Shown here: piece by piece, positions 41,402 through 50,663 of the stretch
Numbering within the stretch: position 1 is the first letter of the stretch
How the letters are laid out: every line of letters starts with the position of its first letter
Assembly: GCA_003194525.1 (NCBI GenBank)
Contig: NBIV01000145.1
Location: 1-64,000, forward strand
Length of the DNA stretch: 64,000 nucleotides
Reading direction: 5' to 3'
From: Gracilariopsis chorda
Taxonomy: Eukaryota; Rhodophyta; Florideophyceae; Gracilariales; Gracilariaceae
Notes under the pieces: model-generated
Databases searched by the model: none
Seen by the model: only the letters and a program-made list of their open reading frames with translations
What the model was told of the DNA's origin: nothing
Program-made: the position numbers and the translations under genes

Positions 41402-41475
41402 GCACATATGAACCAAAATGTCGTTGACATTTTTGGCCGTCAGTTGGCGACCCGCCCTTCAGGGCTTCATATGTG
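41402..41475. repeat. Nested inverted repeats
   Basis: An outer stem of 11 bp (GCACATATGAA at 41402-41412 with TTCATATGTGC at 41465/6-41475) encloses a perfect 8-bp hairpin with a 3-nt loop (AAAATGTC-GTT-GACATTTT, 41415-41433). Confidence 0.8.
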
Positions 41476-42204
41476 CGCCAAGGCATCTCAGGTCTGTCCA
41501 TGGGTGGATTGGGCCTCTTCGAAAGGCAAACATATATCAGCTCTTTGCTTTCGAAATGTGCGTCACGCGTTGATATAGTTTTTCGAGCTCGGCAACAACG
41601 GCGAATTATCGTAATTGCTGCTGTGTCTCACATTTTACAAAGGTTGCTCTACGAGCCGTTACAATACTACCCAGGTCTGCCATCAGAAATATTTCAAACT
41701 TTGGGTAAGCCGGTGAGACCCTTTAAAGCGTCAACAGTTTCTTGGAGCAGTGGGACCTGAACCCCCGATATTCCTGATTCAGGAAACCATGTTCAACGGG
41801 ATTTCTTTGGAAAGGTATCATTGCTAACCGTCTATACGCAATATTACGAATATTGGTACACAAATAATCGAATCCTGTTTGTCTTACTGACATGAAGATT
41901 CGGGACTTAGCTTATTAACCCCCAAAATGGCCCCTTTTGCATGCTCTACCGTACCTTGACTTGAATGATCGGAACAACGCTTACTCTCGAGCGTGACGAT
42001 TGTCCTTCCCTCTGAGTAGGTCAAAGATGACTCACAAAATACACAACCGTCATGGCACTATGGTGCGTCTTCGGTTGCGTGTTCACTTGCATCCCTCAAG
42101 ATTCATGAAACATGCCAAGAAATCCATGGTTTCCAAGCGATACATCAAGAAGCAAAGAGAGGGTTCTTTGGCATCTCGAATACGAGCAGATAATGGGTGG
42201 AAGA

Positions 42205-42330
42205 CCTTTTCTCTCTCTCTTCTACGAACACGCATACATTAATTTTTCGTAGCACGGGGGTTTGCTAAGAACCCCAACAACTTACAATACTTACTCCTAT
42301 ACCGTAGCCACGAACTACAAATCAGTAAGA
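42205..42330 (+). repeat. Dispersed repeat, copy 2
   Basis: Resembles 30285-30420 (CT microsatellite, GGTTTGCTAAGA, CAACAACTTA, ATACCGTAGCC). Divergence is considerable, so the insertions are old. Confidence 0.6.
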
Positions 42331-42548
42331 CCTTTTCGTCTTCTAGCTTCCGACTATTGCAGACAGCAGTGTGTATTCTCAAGATTCCCCTCGCCTCCGC
42401 ATCCTAGACCTTCACCTACGGACTGGTTGATGTGGGTACGGGATATGCAGTGTGGCTTCGACACATCCATACACATTTTGATGACGCAGATGCAGAAGGG
42501 TTGCATGCAATGCTCCTTAGCGCTTAGGAAAAGACAATCACTGAGATA

Positions 42549-42579
42549 AGTTTATCAAAGAGATCGTCTTTGATAAACT
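42549..42579. repeat. 12-bp perfect hairpin
   Basis: AGTTTATCAAAG (42549-42560) and CTTTGATAAACT (42568-42579) with a 7-nt loop. Confidence 0.9.
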
Positions 42580-43324
42580 GAAGCCCGGTCCTGTGCTGAA
42601 AGTGCCAAAGCTTCACTCTGTTGAAAAAGCGTGGCTCTCAGAGAAAAATCAAGACACGCAAAGATCAGTCTGAATGGCTTCTTCCCAATGACATCTGCAA
42701 AGGTACCACGCATATAGGGAAACCCCTTTTATCTCTCCAACCCCTATTTACCACGTGAAGGGCGTCGATGAGAAAGCTAACCATTTCATGCGCTACTGGC
42801 GGTGGTAACCAAAACTTTAGTCTTCCAGAGATCTTGTGTGCGAGGCAGCAGGGTAAAAAGGCATCATAACACCGGAACAAGGTGGCACGCGTTCAATGCA
42901 TATAGGTATTTGTCAAAGATAACGGGGGTGCATCATGGGATTGTTTGTAATAGCAAGAATCCGAACGGAATTAGGATTCTTCATTCCGTAATAAGAAATT
43001 CAAATGACCTATTTTTCATCCGTATTACTAACGAAGCATAACCCTAAAGGGTTCCCTTTTCTCTATTTTCGTTTCCGACAAAAACGTTTTAGCCCCAAGT
43101 CATGTCCTTCTAAAAGGTTAGCAATATAACCTTCTACAGACTGTTTCAATACCCGTTTAGCGCCATCTTTTTCACTTTGGAACACTCTGAAGAATCTACC
43201 CTTGGGTACATCTAAACTTGCTGAGTCTCCAAAGAAAATCATTGTCCTGTTGCTTGTGTGATGAGCCCGGTGGAGCGCTTTCATACCAGCAATAAACCCC
43301 CGCTTAGTTGCAACGACAAATGTA

Positions 43325-44608
43325 ATGGCAGCGTCGCGCACGACAGTGATTGTCGACAACGGTGGTAACGAGATCAAAGCAACCAAACTTTCAGCATCTG
43401 ACGTGCTATCGATCAAGTCAGATGGAAAGATTCCAGCCCCTTTATGCGTCCCAAACGCGCTGGCACGTCCGGCTAAGAACGCGATACAACCCCCTCCTGA
43501 CAAGGTGGGAAAATCACGCCGTCCGCCGAAGTACCTTGTAGGTCGCGAGATTCTTATCGCACCAGACACATCGGGTATGAGTTTCCGTCGTCCCATAGAC
43601 CATGGTTTCATTAGCTTATGGGATGCGCAGCGCGACATTTGGAACAGCGTCTTCTCCAAGGATAAAGGAGTGGGAATTTCCCCTTCAGACATACAAAGCA
43701 GTAGCTTTGTCGTAACTGAACAACTTGGCGTACCTATGCACATGCGTCGCGCTATGGATGAGTTAGTATTCGAGAGTTTTGGTTTCCACGAATATGCTCC
43801 GACACCCCCTCAACGATTAGCTGCCCTGGGAGCCGGCAGACAAACCTGTGTGGTCTTGGACTCTGGGTTTTCTTTTACAACTGCTGTGCCTGTTGTCAAC
43901 GGGATGGAGTTACCGTACTGCGCCAAGAGGCTAAAAGTAGGAGGGAAGCTCCTCACCAACTACCTCAGAGAAACAATAACGTATAGATCATGGAACATGA
44001 CAGATGAAACTTCTGTCGTCAACGCCGTAAAGGAACGGTTGTGTTATATTTCCATGTCTTATATGAGAGAACTAGCGGCGACAAAAAAGGGAAAGGGTAT
44101 TACCAAGGCTTACGTTCTCCCAGATCTCACGCGATCCGTTTTTGACCCAGTTGGACATGTCCTTCAAGAAGGTGAAGAAACAGATGGCACTGAACAGTTG
44201 CTCAAAATGAACAACGAACGCATTGCTATCCCCGAGATTCTTTTCAGTCCGTCAGATATTGGTCTGAAGCAAGGTGGAATCGCCGAGACGATATTTCAAG
44301 CAGTGGAGTCATGCCCCGAGGAAGTGCGCGCGGACTTGTACGAAAATATCGTGCTCACCGGCGGAAACTGTTTGTTCAGAAACTTCAAGGAGCGCGTTGA
44401 CGTTGAGTTAAGACCTTTAGTAGACTCTGTATACGACGTGAACACAACACTCGAAGAGAGTCCAACGTTGACCGCAATCAATGGGGGCATACGGGCCGTG
44501 GTTGAAGACTCTGATTCGCTCAAGTTCGTAACTAAGGAGGTTTTCTCCGAGTTGGGATCAGATGGGATTCTACGCGAACTTTACGGGGACGAGATGGAGA
44601 CTGGTTAA
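43325..44608 (+). CDS. ARP6: Actin-related protein 6
   Basis: Protein of 427 residues, single exon, ATG start. ARP6 is a subunit of the SWR1/SRCAP chromatin-remodelling complex, which deposits histone H2A.Z. The actin fold is plain: N-terminal VIVDNGGNEIKAT (phosphate loop 1), RRPIDHGFISLWDAQRDIW, then the segment VTEQLGVPMHMRRAMDELVFESFGF typical of ARP6, VLDSGFSFTTAVPVV (phosphate loop 2), KVGGKLLTNYLRE and NIVLTGGNCLFRNFKERV near the C-terminus. The VPMHMRRAMDELVFE and TNYLRE...YRSWNMTDET blocks separate it from actin and from ARP4 or ARP5. Length is usual for the family. Actin-type ATP-binding residues are partly changed, as in other ARP6 proteins. Confidence 0.92.
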   Translation: MAASRTTVIVDNGGNEIKATKLSASDVLSIKSDGKIPAPLCVPNALARPAKNAIQPPPDKVGKSRRPPKYLVGREILIAPDTSGMSFRRPIDHGFISLWDAQRDIWNSVFSKDKGVGISPSDIQSSSFVVTEQLGVPMHMRRAMDELVFESFGFHEYAPTPPQRLAALGAGRQTCVVLDSGFSFTTAVPVVNGMELPYCAKRLKVGGKLLTNYLRETITYRSWNMTDETSVVNAVKERLCYISMSYMRELAATKKGKGITKAYVLPDLTRSVFDPVGHVLQEGEETDGTEQLLKMNNERIAIPEILFSPSDIGLKQGGIAETIFQAVESCPEEVRADLYENIVLTGGNCLFRNFKERVDVELRPLVDSVYDVNTTLEESPTLTAINGGIRAVVEDSDSLKFVTKEVFSELGSDGILRELYGDEMETG

Positions 44609-45028
44609 ACCCCTGAAACGTATCGAGCAACCCACTCACATCAACCGACATATCTGCTTTTGGTGCCTAAGAGCAAAGAAAAGCTCTCATAAACAAGCGA
44701 AAGCTTGAGCCTTCGTGGCCGCTGCCGATCTACAGCATGGAAAAACAGCGAGTTGATTAATCACGTCAAAAAACAAAGGACCCCCACTGTTCTTGTCTGC
44801 CAGTCTTTACGTTTGCATTGGCGCGCGATACGAGAAGTGGGTGACCGTTCATGTTGTAACATCTTCAGTGCTTGAAGCAGGAGAATGAAGAATAGGCCAC
44901 TGAGCATATGTCAGCCTGTCAGCAACAAAGTATGTGAAGATCCACTGGCAATATCTCTCAGGGCATGAAGAACGGTTTCAAGCTGTGAATACATCACAGA
45001 GAGTTCAAAACAGAGGTGTGGCTGTAAC
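44609..45028. other. Intergenic between convergent genes
   Basis: 3' flanks of ARP6 and the DAHP synthase. No coding region recognised. Confidence 0.6.
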
Positions 45029-46613
45029 TTAAAGGATACATCTGTTTTGCATTTCTTCGGAGAGCTTGAGGGCCAACTCAAGTGCTTGTGAAGCTATAAA
45101 CGAGCATTTGGCAGACATGGCAAGATGAGTAGTCAGTAAGTGATTAGAATCGCGTGGATGTAAAGATAACGCGGTGAGAGTCAGATGTTGGCGAGTTCTT
45201 ACCGTTCAATCGGGGGTCACAGTGAGTTTCGTAACGCTGTTTGAGGTCTTCATCAGTGAGTTCCATCATGCCACCAACGCATTCTGTAACATCTTGGCCA
45301 GTGAGTTCAAGATGCACACCACCGGGATAAGTACCCATGCTCTCATGTACTGCGAAGAACTCAGTAACCTCTTGCATAATATTCTCAAACCTTCTTGTCT
45401 TGAAGCCACTAGCCGTGGTTTCCGTGTTTCCATGACAAGGATCGCAGCTCCATACAACGTCTCTGCCCTCTCGTTTGATAGTTTCAATGAACGTTGGAAG
45501 ATTATCGGCAACTTTTCCAGCGCCAACGCGCGTAATGAGGGTGATTCTACCAGGTTCGTTATCCGGATTGAGAATGTCCAAAAGCTGCACAAGATCGTCA
45601 GGCGTGAGGGTAGGTCCGCATTTGATGCCGATCGGATTGGATATACCGCGCATGAACTCGACATGAGCGCCGTCAGGCTGTCTGGTACGATCGCCGAGCC
45701 AGAGGAAGTGCCCAGAAGTGGCGTAATGCTTTCCAGTGATGGGGTCTTGTCGGCACAGCGCCTGCTCGTACGGAAGCAAGAGACTTTCATGAGAGACGTA
45801 AAACTCGGCTTGACGAACCTTGTAGGAGTCACTTTGTAGACCAATGGCCTCCATGAAAGCAATGGCGTTGTCGATGTCGGTGGCGTACTGGGCGTACTTG
45901 CGCCCCTGCGAAGTTTCGCGAACAAACTTGAGACTGATGTCGTGGACGCGGTGGAGGTCTAGCGCGCCACCTGATGCAAGAGTGCGCAACAAGTTAATGG
46001 TAGCCGTAGATTGCACAAACGCCTTATACATACGCTCCGGGTCCGGGATGCGCTCCTCTTGCGTGAAGCCAGAGCCATTGATAATATCTCCGCGATAAGA
46101 AGGAAGCGAAAGCTCCTGGTTCTTCTTCTTTTCATACGGACTACTTCTCGGTTTGGCAAACTGCCCCGCGGCCCTGAGGATCTTGACGACGGGCCTTCTG
46201 AGCGCGTACATGAGCATGATGGACATTTGAATGACGAGTGTAAAGGTATCTGAAATGTTCTTGCCTCCGTAAGCGTCGAACTCCTTGAAGGACTCTGCGC
46301 AATCGCCGCCCTGAATGACGAAGGCTTGTCCGCGGGAGGCCTTGGCAAGGAGCTCCTTGAGCGCCTCACATTCGCCGGAGAAGACGAGCGGGAGGGAGCG
46401 CTCCAGACGCTGTTCCATTTCGCGGAGGGCTTTTTGATCGGGGTACTTTGGGAGTTGCTTGATGGGCATGGTGCGCCAGCTATGCGGCGTCCACAGGCGA
46501 GTGGTCCTCGGCGGCTCTGTGGCGACCATGCGGGGAGCGAGGGGATGCACAGCCGGCGAAGCGCGACGGGCGCGCACCGGAAGGGCGGTGGGGGCGAGGA
46601 ATGCCGCATTCAT
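45029..46613 (-). CDS. DHS: Class II DAHP synthase, one intron near the C-terminus
   Basis: Exons 46613-45203 and 45093-45029 give 491 residues. This enzyme joins phosphoenolpyruvate and erythrose 4-phosphate in the first step of the shikimate pathway. Plant-type (class II) motifs are all present: VIQGGDCAESF with the metal-binding Cys, AGQFAKPRS, HESLLLPYEQAL, GIKCGPTL, DPCHGNTETT with the metal His, LELTGQDVTECVGG with the metal Glu and DPRLN with the metal Asp. Without splicing the tail is unnatural. Removing the intron (45094-45202) joins DPRLN to ASQALELALKLSEEM, exactly the family ending. The N-terminal 35 residues (MNAAFLAPTALPVRARRAS) look like a plastid transit peptide. The ATG at 46613 is chosen because a TATA box lies at 46686-46692 and the frame above it is Pro/Arg repeats. 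Confidence 0.95.
45094..45202 (-). other. Spliceosomal intron of the DAHP synthase gene (109 bp)
   Basis: GTAAGA...TATAG, with CTGAC (inside TTACTGAC) at 45132-45136, about 40 nt before the 3' splice site. Splicing restores the Ala codon and the conserved C-terminus. Confidence 0.93.
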
Positions 46614-46957
46614 GACGAGCACAAGCGGAGGGTGAGCGGCGAAGCGGCGCAGCGACGGGCGGGGGCGGGGGCGGGGGCGGGGAGGTATATATGATGATGA
46701 GTCGATGGTCGTCGGGAGAACGAAGAGACATGGCGTTTGTGCACTGCACACGTGGTATTACTGTATCTATCAGCAAAAAAATACTTACAGTGCTTACAGC
46801 GCATGCGCAAGCAAGGGCGCCCATTGGTTGAGGCCGCGGTGGCACAAATCTCGGCGAGTTTTTCTGTTGAGCGCGCGTCGACAAGCACGTTGCGCTGCCT
46901 GCTCGAGCCGTCGCAGGTCGGGGGTGAACAAACAAAGCAAGTAGCAAGATCGCAAAC
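46614..46957. promoter_or_regulatory. Divergent promoter of DAHP synthase and 1-Cys peroxiredoxin
   Basis: 344 bp between the two start codons. A TATATAT box at 46686-46692 is placed for the minus-strand DAHP synthase. Between it and the ATG lies a block of repeated GGGGGC (46654-46685, plus strand). No TATA box is evident for the plus-strand gene. Confidence 0.7.
46654..46685 (+). other. Repeated GGGGGC block, possible G-quadruplex
   Basis: Four or more runs of at least three G separated by single C. It lies in the presumed 5' leader of the DAHP synthase gene, whose RNA would carry the C-rich complement. Confidence 0.65.
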
Positions 46958-47629
46958 ATGGCACCTCTGATTGGGGAAACGGCGCCGAACTTCACGGCGG
47001 ACAGCACCGAGGGGGAGATTACTCTGCACGACTACATCAAGCATTCGTGGGCGATTCTGTTCTCGCACCCGGCCGACTTCACGCCGGTGTGCACAACCGA
47101 GTTGGCGCGCGTCTCGCAGCTGCTGCCGGAGTTCCAAAAGCGCAACGTGAAGTGCCTGGCGCTGTCGTGCGACAGTTCAGCGTCGCACAACGCGTGGATC
47201 CCGGACATATGCAGCTTTGGCGGCAAGTCAGAAAGCACGGCGCTGGGGTACCCCATCATTGCCGACGAGCACCGGACCATCGCGCGCACGTACGGCATGC
47301 TACCGGCCAGCGAGAGCAGCGGGATGGCGATGACGGTGCGCTCGGTGTTTGTGATAGGGCCCGACGCAAAGGTGAAGCTGTCTCTGACGTATCCGGCCAG
47401 TACTGGACGCAACTTTGACGAGATTGTGAGGGTGATCGACTCGCTGCAACTGGCGGTGAGCAGCAAGGTGGCCACGCCGGTGGACTGGAAAAAGGGCGAC
47501 GAATGCGTGGTGCTGCCCAGTGTGAGTGATGAGCAGGCGGAGCAGCTGTTTCCAAAGGGCTTCAACGCGATGAATCTGCCCAGTGGTAAGGCGTATCTGA
47601 GAATGACGCCCATGCCGGACGCTGAATGA
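46958..47629 (+). CDS. 1-Cys peroxiredoxin (PRDX6 type)
   Basis: Protein of 223 residues, single exon, ATG start. It reduces hydrogen peroxide and organic peroxides with a single catalytic cysteine. The active-site loop FSHPADFTPVCTTEL holds the peroxidatic Cys45 with Thr42 before it; the supporting Arg is in MTVRSVFVIGPD. The long C-terminal domain with the VDWKKGDECVVLPSVSDEQA segment (PVDWKxGD..MV.P) is diagnostic for the PRDX6/plant 1-Cys subgroup. No presequence is seen, so a cytosolic or nuclear enzyme is likely. It is divergent from the DAHP synthase gene. Confidence 0.95.
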   Translation: MAPLIGETAPNFTADSTEGEITLHDYIKHSWAILFSHPADFTPVCTTELARVSQLLPEFQKRNVKCLALSCDSSASHNAWIPDICSFGGKSESTALGYPIIADEHRTIARTYGMLPASESSGMAMTVRSVFVIGPDAKVKLSLTYPASTGRNFDEIVRVIDSLQLAVSSKVATPVDWKKGDECVVLPSVSDEQAEQLFPKGFNAMNLPSGKAYLRMTPMPDAE

Positions 47630-48470
47630 GTTGGCGCTCAGCGGCGGGCGGTGCAGAGCGCTGCGCACGGCGCCCGCTTGGCGGTTGGTGATGTTCGAAC
47701 AGTGCGAAGGTAGTGTAGAACATTGCGTCGGTAGTGACAGTCAGTTTGGACACGAAACGGTAATGGAGCTGCAAAGCATGCACAGCTCGACAGTTGACGT
47801 AACAATGCTGCTCAACATGCGTAGCCACAGGTGCGATAGCTATTGTGTACACACATGGAGATAGTAGATATGGCAGCGGAGATATGTATAAAGCATACAT
47901 CGGTGCGCCACGCAGCGCGTCCGCCAGCTTTCACGTTCAGTGTAAGTTCAAACGGCGCTCGAGAGCCACGCCACGTGCGCCACGTGTGTGTGCGCCAAAC
48001 AGCGCGCAATCGGCAGTCGCGCAGCGCAGATATGCGGCGCGCTCATTGGGCGTTGCCACGTTTCCAAAAATTCAAAAGCAGCCGGCACGCGCAGCACTGC
48101 GAAACACGATCGCCGCAACGTGCGCCGGGCGCGTCTCGCCCGTGGCGTGCCTCGTGCTATGTAAACTTTATTGCCTCACCCGCCGTCTCGCTCAGCCATT
48201 CCACTGCTCCCACGTGCCTCGTCCCTCATCCCCCCCCACCGTTCGTACCGCTCTCGTGTCCCGTCCTGCCAGCATCATCACCCTACAATCCTTTGTGCGC
48301 CTTCTTTTCCCGCCTCCCCCCGCACCCCACCCTTTCCTACCACCCACCCCCGTCCTCGTCTCCCCTCCCTTTCTCGTTTAACCGTTATACCCTCTTAGCC
48401 CTATCCCGTACCTAGTCCCCGTTCCACTCCCATTCCGTGCGGCGCGCCGCACTCGCATGCCTGCAGAGCC
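47630..48470. other. Intergenic with a CT-rich leader
   Basis: The right half (48170-48440) is almost free of G on the plus strand (long CCCC/CTC tracts) and leads to the kinase start at 48471. No gene recognised. Confidence 0.6.
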
Positions 48471-50467
48471 ATGAGCGGCTTGCGACATGGCCCGCCGCTT
48501 GCCATGAATGGCTACATGGACAAGGAGGGCAGAAAGTTTCGAGCCAGAAAGACCCGTTACTTCAAACTCAAAGACTCTGCTTTATTCAATCATCGCCGCA
48601 AAGATTCGGTGCGTTTTACACACTCTCTTCCCCCCTTCCCGCGCTTCCTTGTACTGACTCCGTGCTTGCGCTTTCCGCCTCGCCGTTCTGTACGTATCAA
48701 CTCTTGTAGCTTCCTACCTGGGGTGTCAGTCTAATTGACAGTCGCGTCGCCGTCGGACACAAGGGTGAAGTCATCGTACAGCTGTTTGATGGCAAGAAGA
48801 TCCTTCTCTTTCCGCACTCGCGCTCCGAGTGTGACCAGTGGGTCGATCTCTTGCAACGCGCCTCGAGAAGAAAGATCGGCAACTACTACGGTGTCACCGG
48901 TCTGGTCGGCATGGGCTCCTTTGCCGAGGTGCGAATCGGCTACGACAAGTCCACGGGGCAGCAGGTGGCCATCAAGGTCATGAAGAAGAACAAGCGCGAC
49001 ACCGAACTCATGCGCAGTGTGGAATGCGAAATGAACTTCATCTCCAAGAACATCGACCACATGAACATCGTAGCCACGTACGACGTGTTCGACACGCGAG
49101 ATAACCTGTTCATTGTGATGGAGTACATGCCCGGCGGCATGTTGTACGATATTCTGGCCAACGAGGGCTACTTTTCCGAGAAGAATGCTGCAAGCGTGAT
49201 GCGCGACCTTTTGGAGGCGGTGCATTGTCTGCACGAAAACGACATTGTTCATCGCGACATCAAGCCGGAAAACGTGCTGGCCGTGCATAAGACATGGCCA
49301 CTGGACGTGAAACTGGCCGACTTTGGGTTGGCCGACTTTGTGTTGGAAAACTCGTTTGGCGAAAAGTCCACGTGTGGAATGTACGGCACGCCCTTTTTCG
49401 TGGCACCCGAGGTCATTCGGGCGGAGACGTACACGCCGGCGGTGGACATTTGGTCGCTGGGCGTTCTGGCGTACAACATGTTGAGCGGCAAGCTGCCGTT
49501 TGACGGCAATAATATCAAGGAGGTGTTACGTCGCGTGCGCGCGGGCAGGTACACGTTTCCGGACGCGGAGTGGGCGGATATTTCCAATGAGGCTAAGGAC
49601 TTTATCCGCGGGCTGTTGGAACTGCAGCCCCGACGGCGGTTTACGGCGCAACAGGCGTTGCAACATGCGTGGCTTACATCGACCAACATTTCGGAGCGCG
49701 CCATCACGAATGATCGGTCGGCGTTGGGATATGAACAGCGAAAGCTGCGAATGTCGTCCATGGCGATTGACGACGTGGCCGGGCTGCTGAGTTTGGAGGA
49801 GGAGGATGAGGATGCGGACGATCATGGACTGCGCGCGCTGTCGCGACTGTTCCCCGGTAAGGGCAGCAAGAGCGCGAAGAGCTCGCGGTCGTCTGGGTCG
49901 GGGCGGTCGCGCACGGCGGAGGCGTCGCGACGGGGGCGCGACATTGACGATAGCGCGGCGGTGAGCAATGCGGCGCCGCTGCGACTGGCGCAGGTGACGG
50001 AGGAGGAGGGCGTGGGCGTGTTGAACGGCATGTCGACGGACAGCGGCGTCGGCGTCGGCGTTGGCGTTGGGGTCGGGGGCAGGGGCGGCGGCGACCTGGC
50101 GTGGGGAGAGGCGATGCGAGCGGGCGGTGTGGGCGCATGGTCGCACGTTGCGGAGACGAAGCGTTTTCAAGGCGGGCTTGAGTTCACGGAGAAGCTCAAC
50201 GGGGGGAGCGCGGAGGAATTCGCGTTGCCGGCGATTCTGTCCGTGAAGGACATTGTCCGGCGGAAACGGGAGGCGGCTGCTGCTGCTGCTGCTGCTGGTG
50301 CTGCTGCTGCGGGCGGCGGGGGAGGGGTGACGAGGACGGAGTCGAAGACGGAGAGTTTCAAAGCGAACGGGCTGTGGCATCCGGCGCAACACGCCGTTCT
50401 GCAACACGACAGCGACTCGGATGGCGACGACTTCAACACGGCCGTGGAAAGCGCCCCCTTTGTATAA
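48471..50467 (+). CDS. PH-domain protein kinase, CAMK-like, one intron
   Basis: Exons 48471-48608 and 48710-50467 encode 631 residues. Exon 1 and the first 50 residues of exon 2 form a PH domain (GYMDKEGRKFRARKTRYFKLKD...GVSLIDSRVAVGHKGEVIVQLFDGKKILLFPHS, then CDQWVDLLQ). A kinase domain follows at about 105-360: GMGSFAEV (113-120), Lys135, HRDIKPEN from 227, DFG 250-252 and GTPFFVAPEV. The activation segment and the LPFDG/RRFTAQQALQHAWL subdomains are of the CaMK type. The C-terminal 250 residues are low in complexity, with a polyalanine run coded by GCT repeats. The PH domain suggests recruitment to phosphoinositide membranes, comparable to protein kinase D, though it has no C1 domain. A second kinase of the same design lies 2.1 kb downstream. 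Confidence 0.93.
48609..48709 (+). other. Spliceosomal intron of the first PH-kinase gene (101 bp)
   Basis: GTGCGT...TTGTAG, with TACTGAC at 48652-48658, about 50 nt before the 3' end. Phase 0. Joining the exons gives the continuous PH strand RRKDSLPTWGVSLID. A downstream alternative AG at 48719 would break the frame. Confidence 0.88.
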
Positions 50468-50663
50468 AGATTCCATATTGTGCACGCGCTGGCGCTCTGC
50501 ATCTCCAAAATCACCGCGCGCCTTTGCTTCAACACTTACTACCGTTGGGACCCACCTCAGCCCGCGCACCGCCCCACCCGTTCACCCGCCCCACTCCACC
50601 CCCCCCCCCCTCCACCGCCAACGCCCTTCTTGTTCGCCTTCTCGCAGCCACCCCTCCCACGCA

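Larger units (their letters stand above)
41297..43324. other. Gene-poor stretch with repeats and hairpins
   Basis: No gene recognised in 2 kb. It holds a folded region at 41402-41475, a repeat copy at 42205-42330 and a 12-bp hairpin at 42549-42579. The right end contains the ARP6 promoter. Confidence 0.5.

Noticed and set aside
46480-47137. Two 175-codon minus-strand frames over the DAHP synthase/peroxiredoxin promoter
   Set aside because: They overlap the real starts of both genes and have low-complexity Arg/Pro composition.
48710-48730. Alternative 3' splice sites after GTGTCAG or GACAG in the first PH-kinase intron
   Set aside because: Both give a frame that stops or mismatches exon 1 phase; only the AG at 48708-48709 keeps a continuous PH domain.
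49526-50569. 347-codon open frame antisense to the first PH kinase
   Set aside because: It is the mirror of a GC-rich coding region, consists of Arg/Ala/His-rich low-complexity sequence, and the sense strand has a clear kinase.
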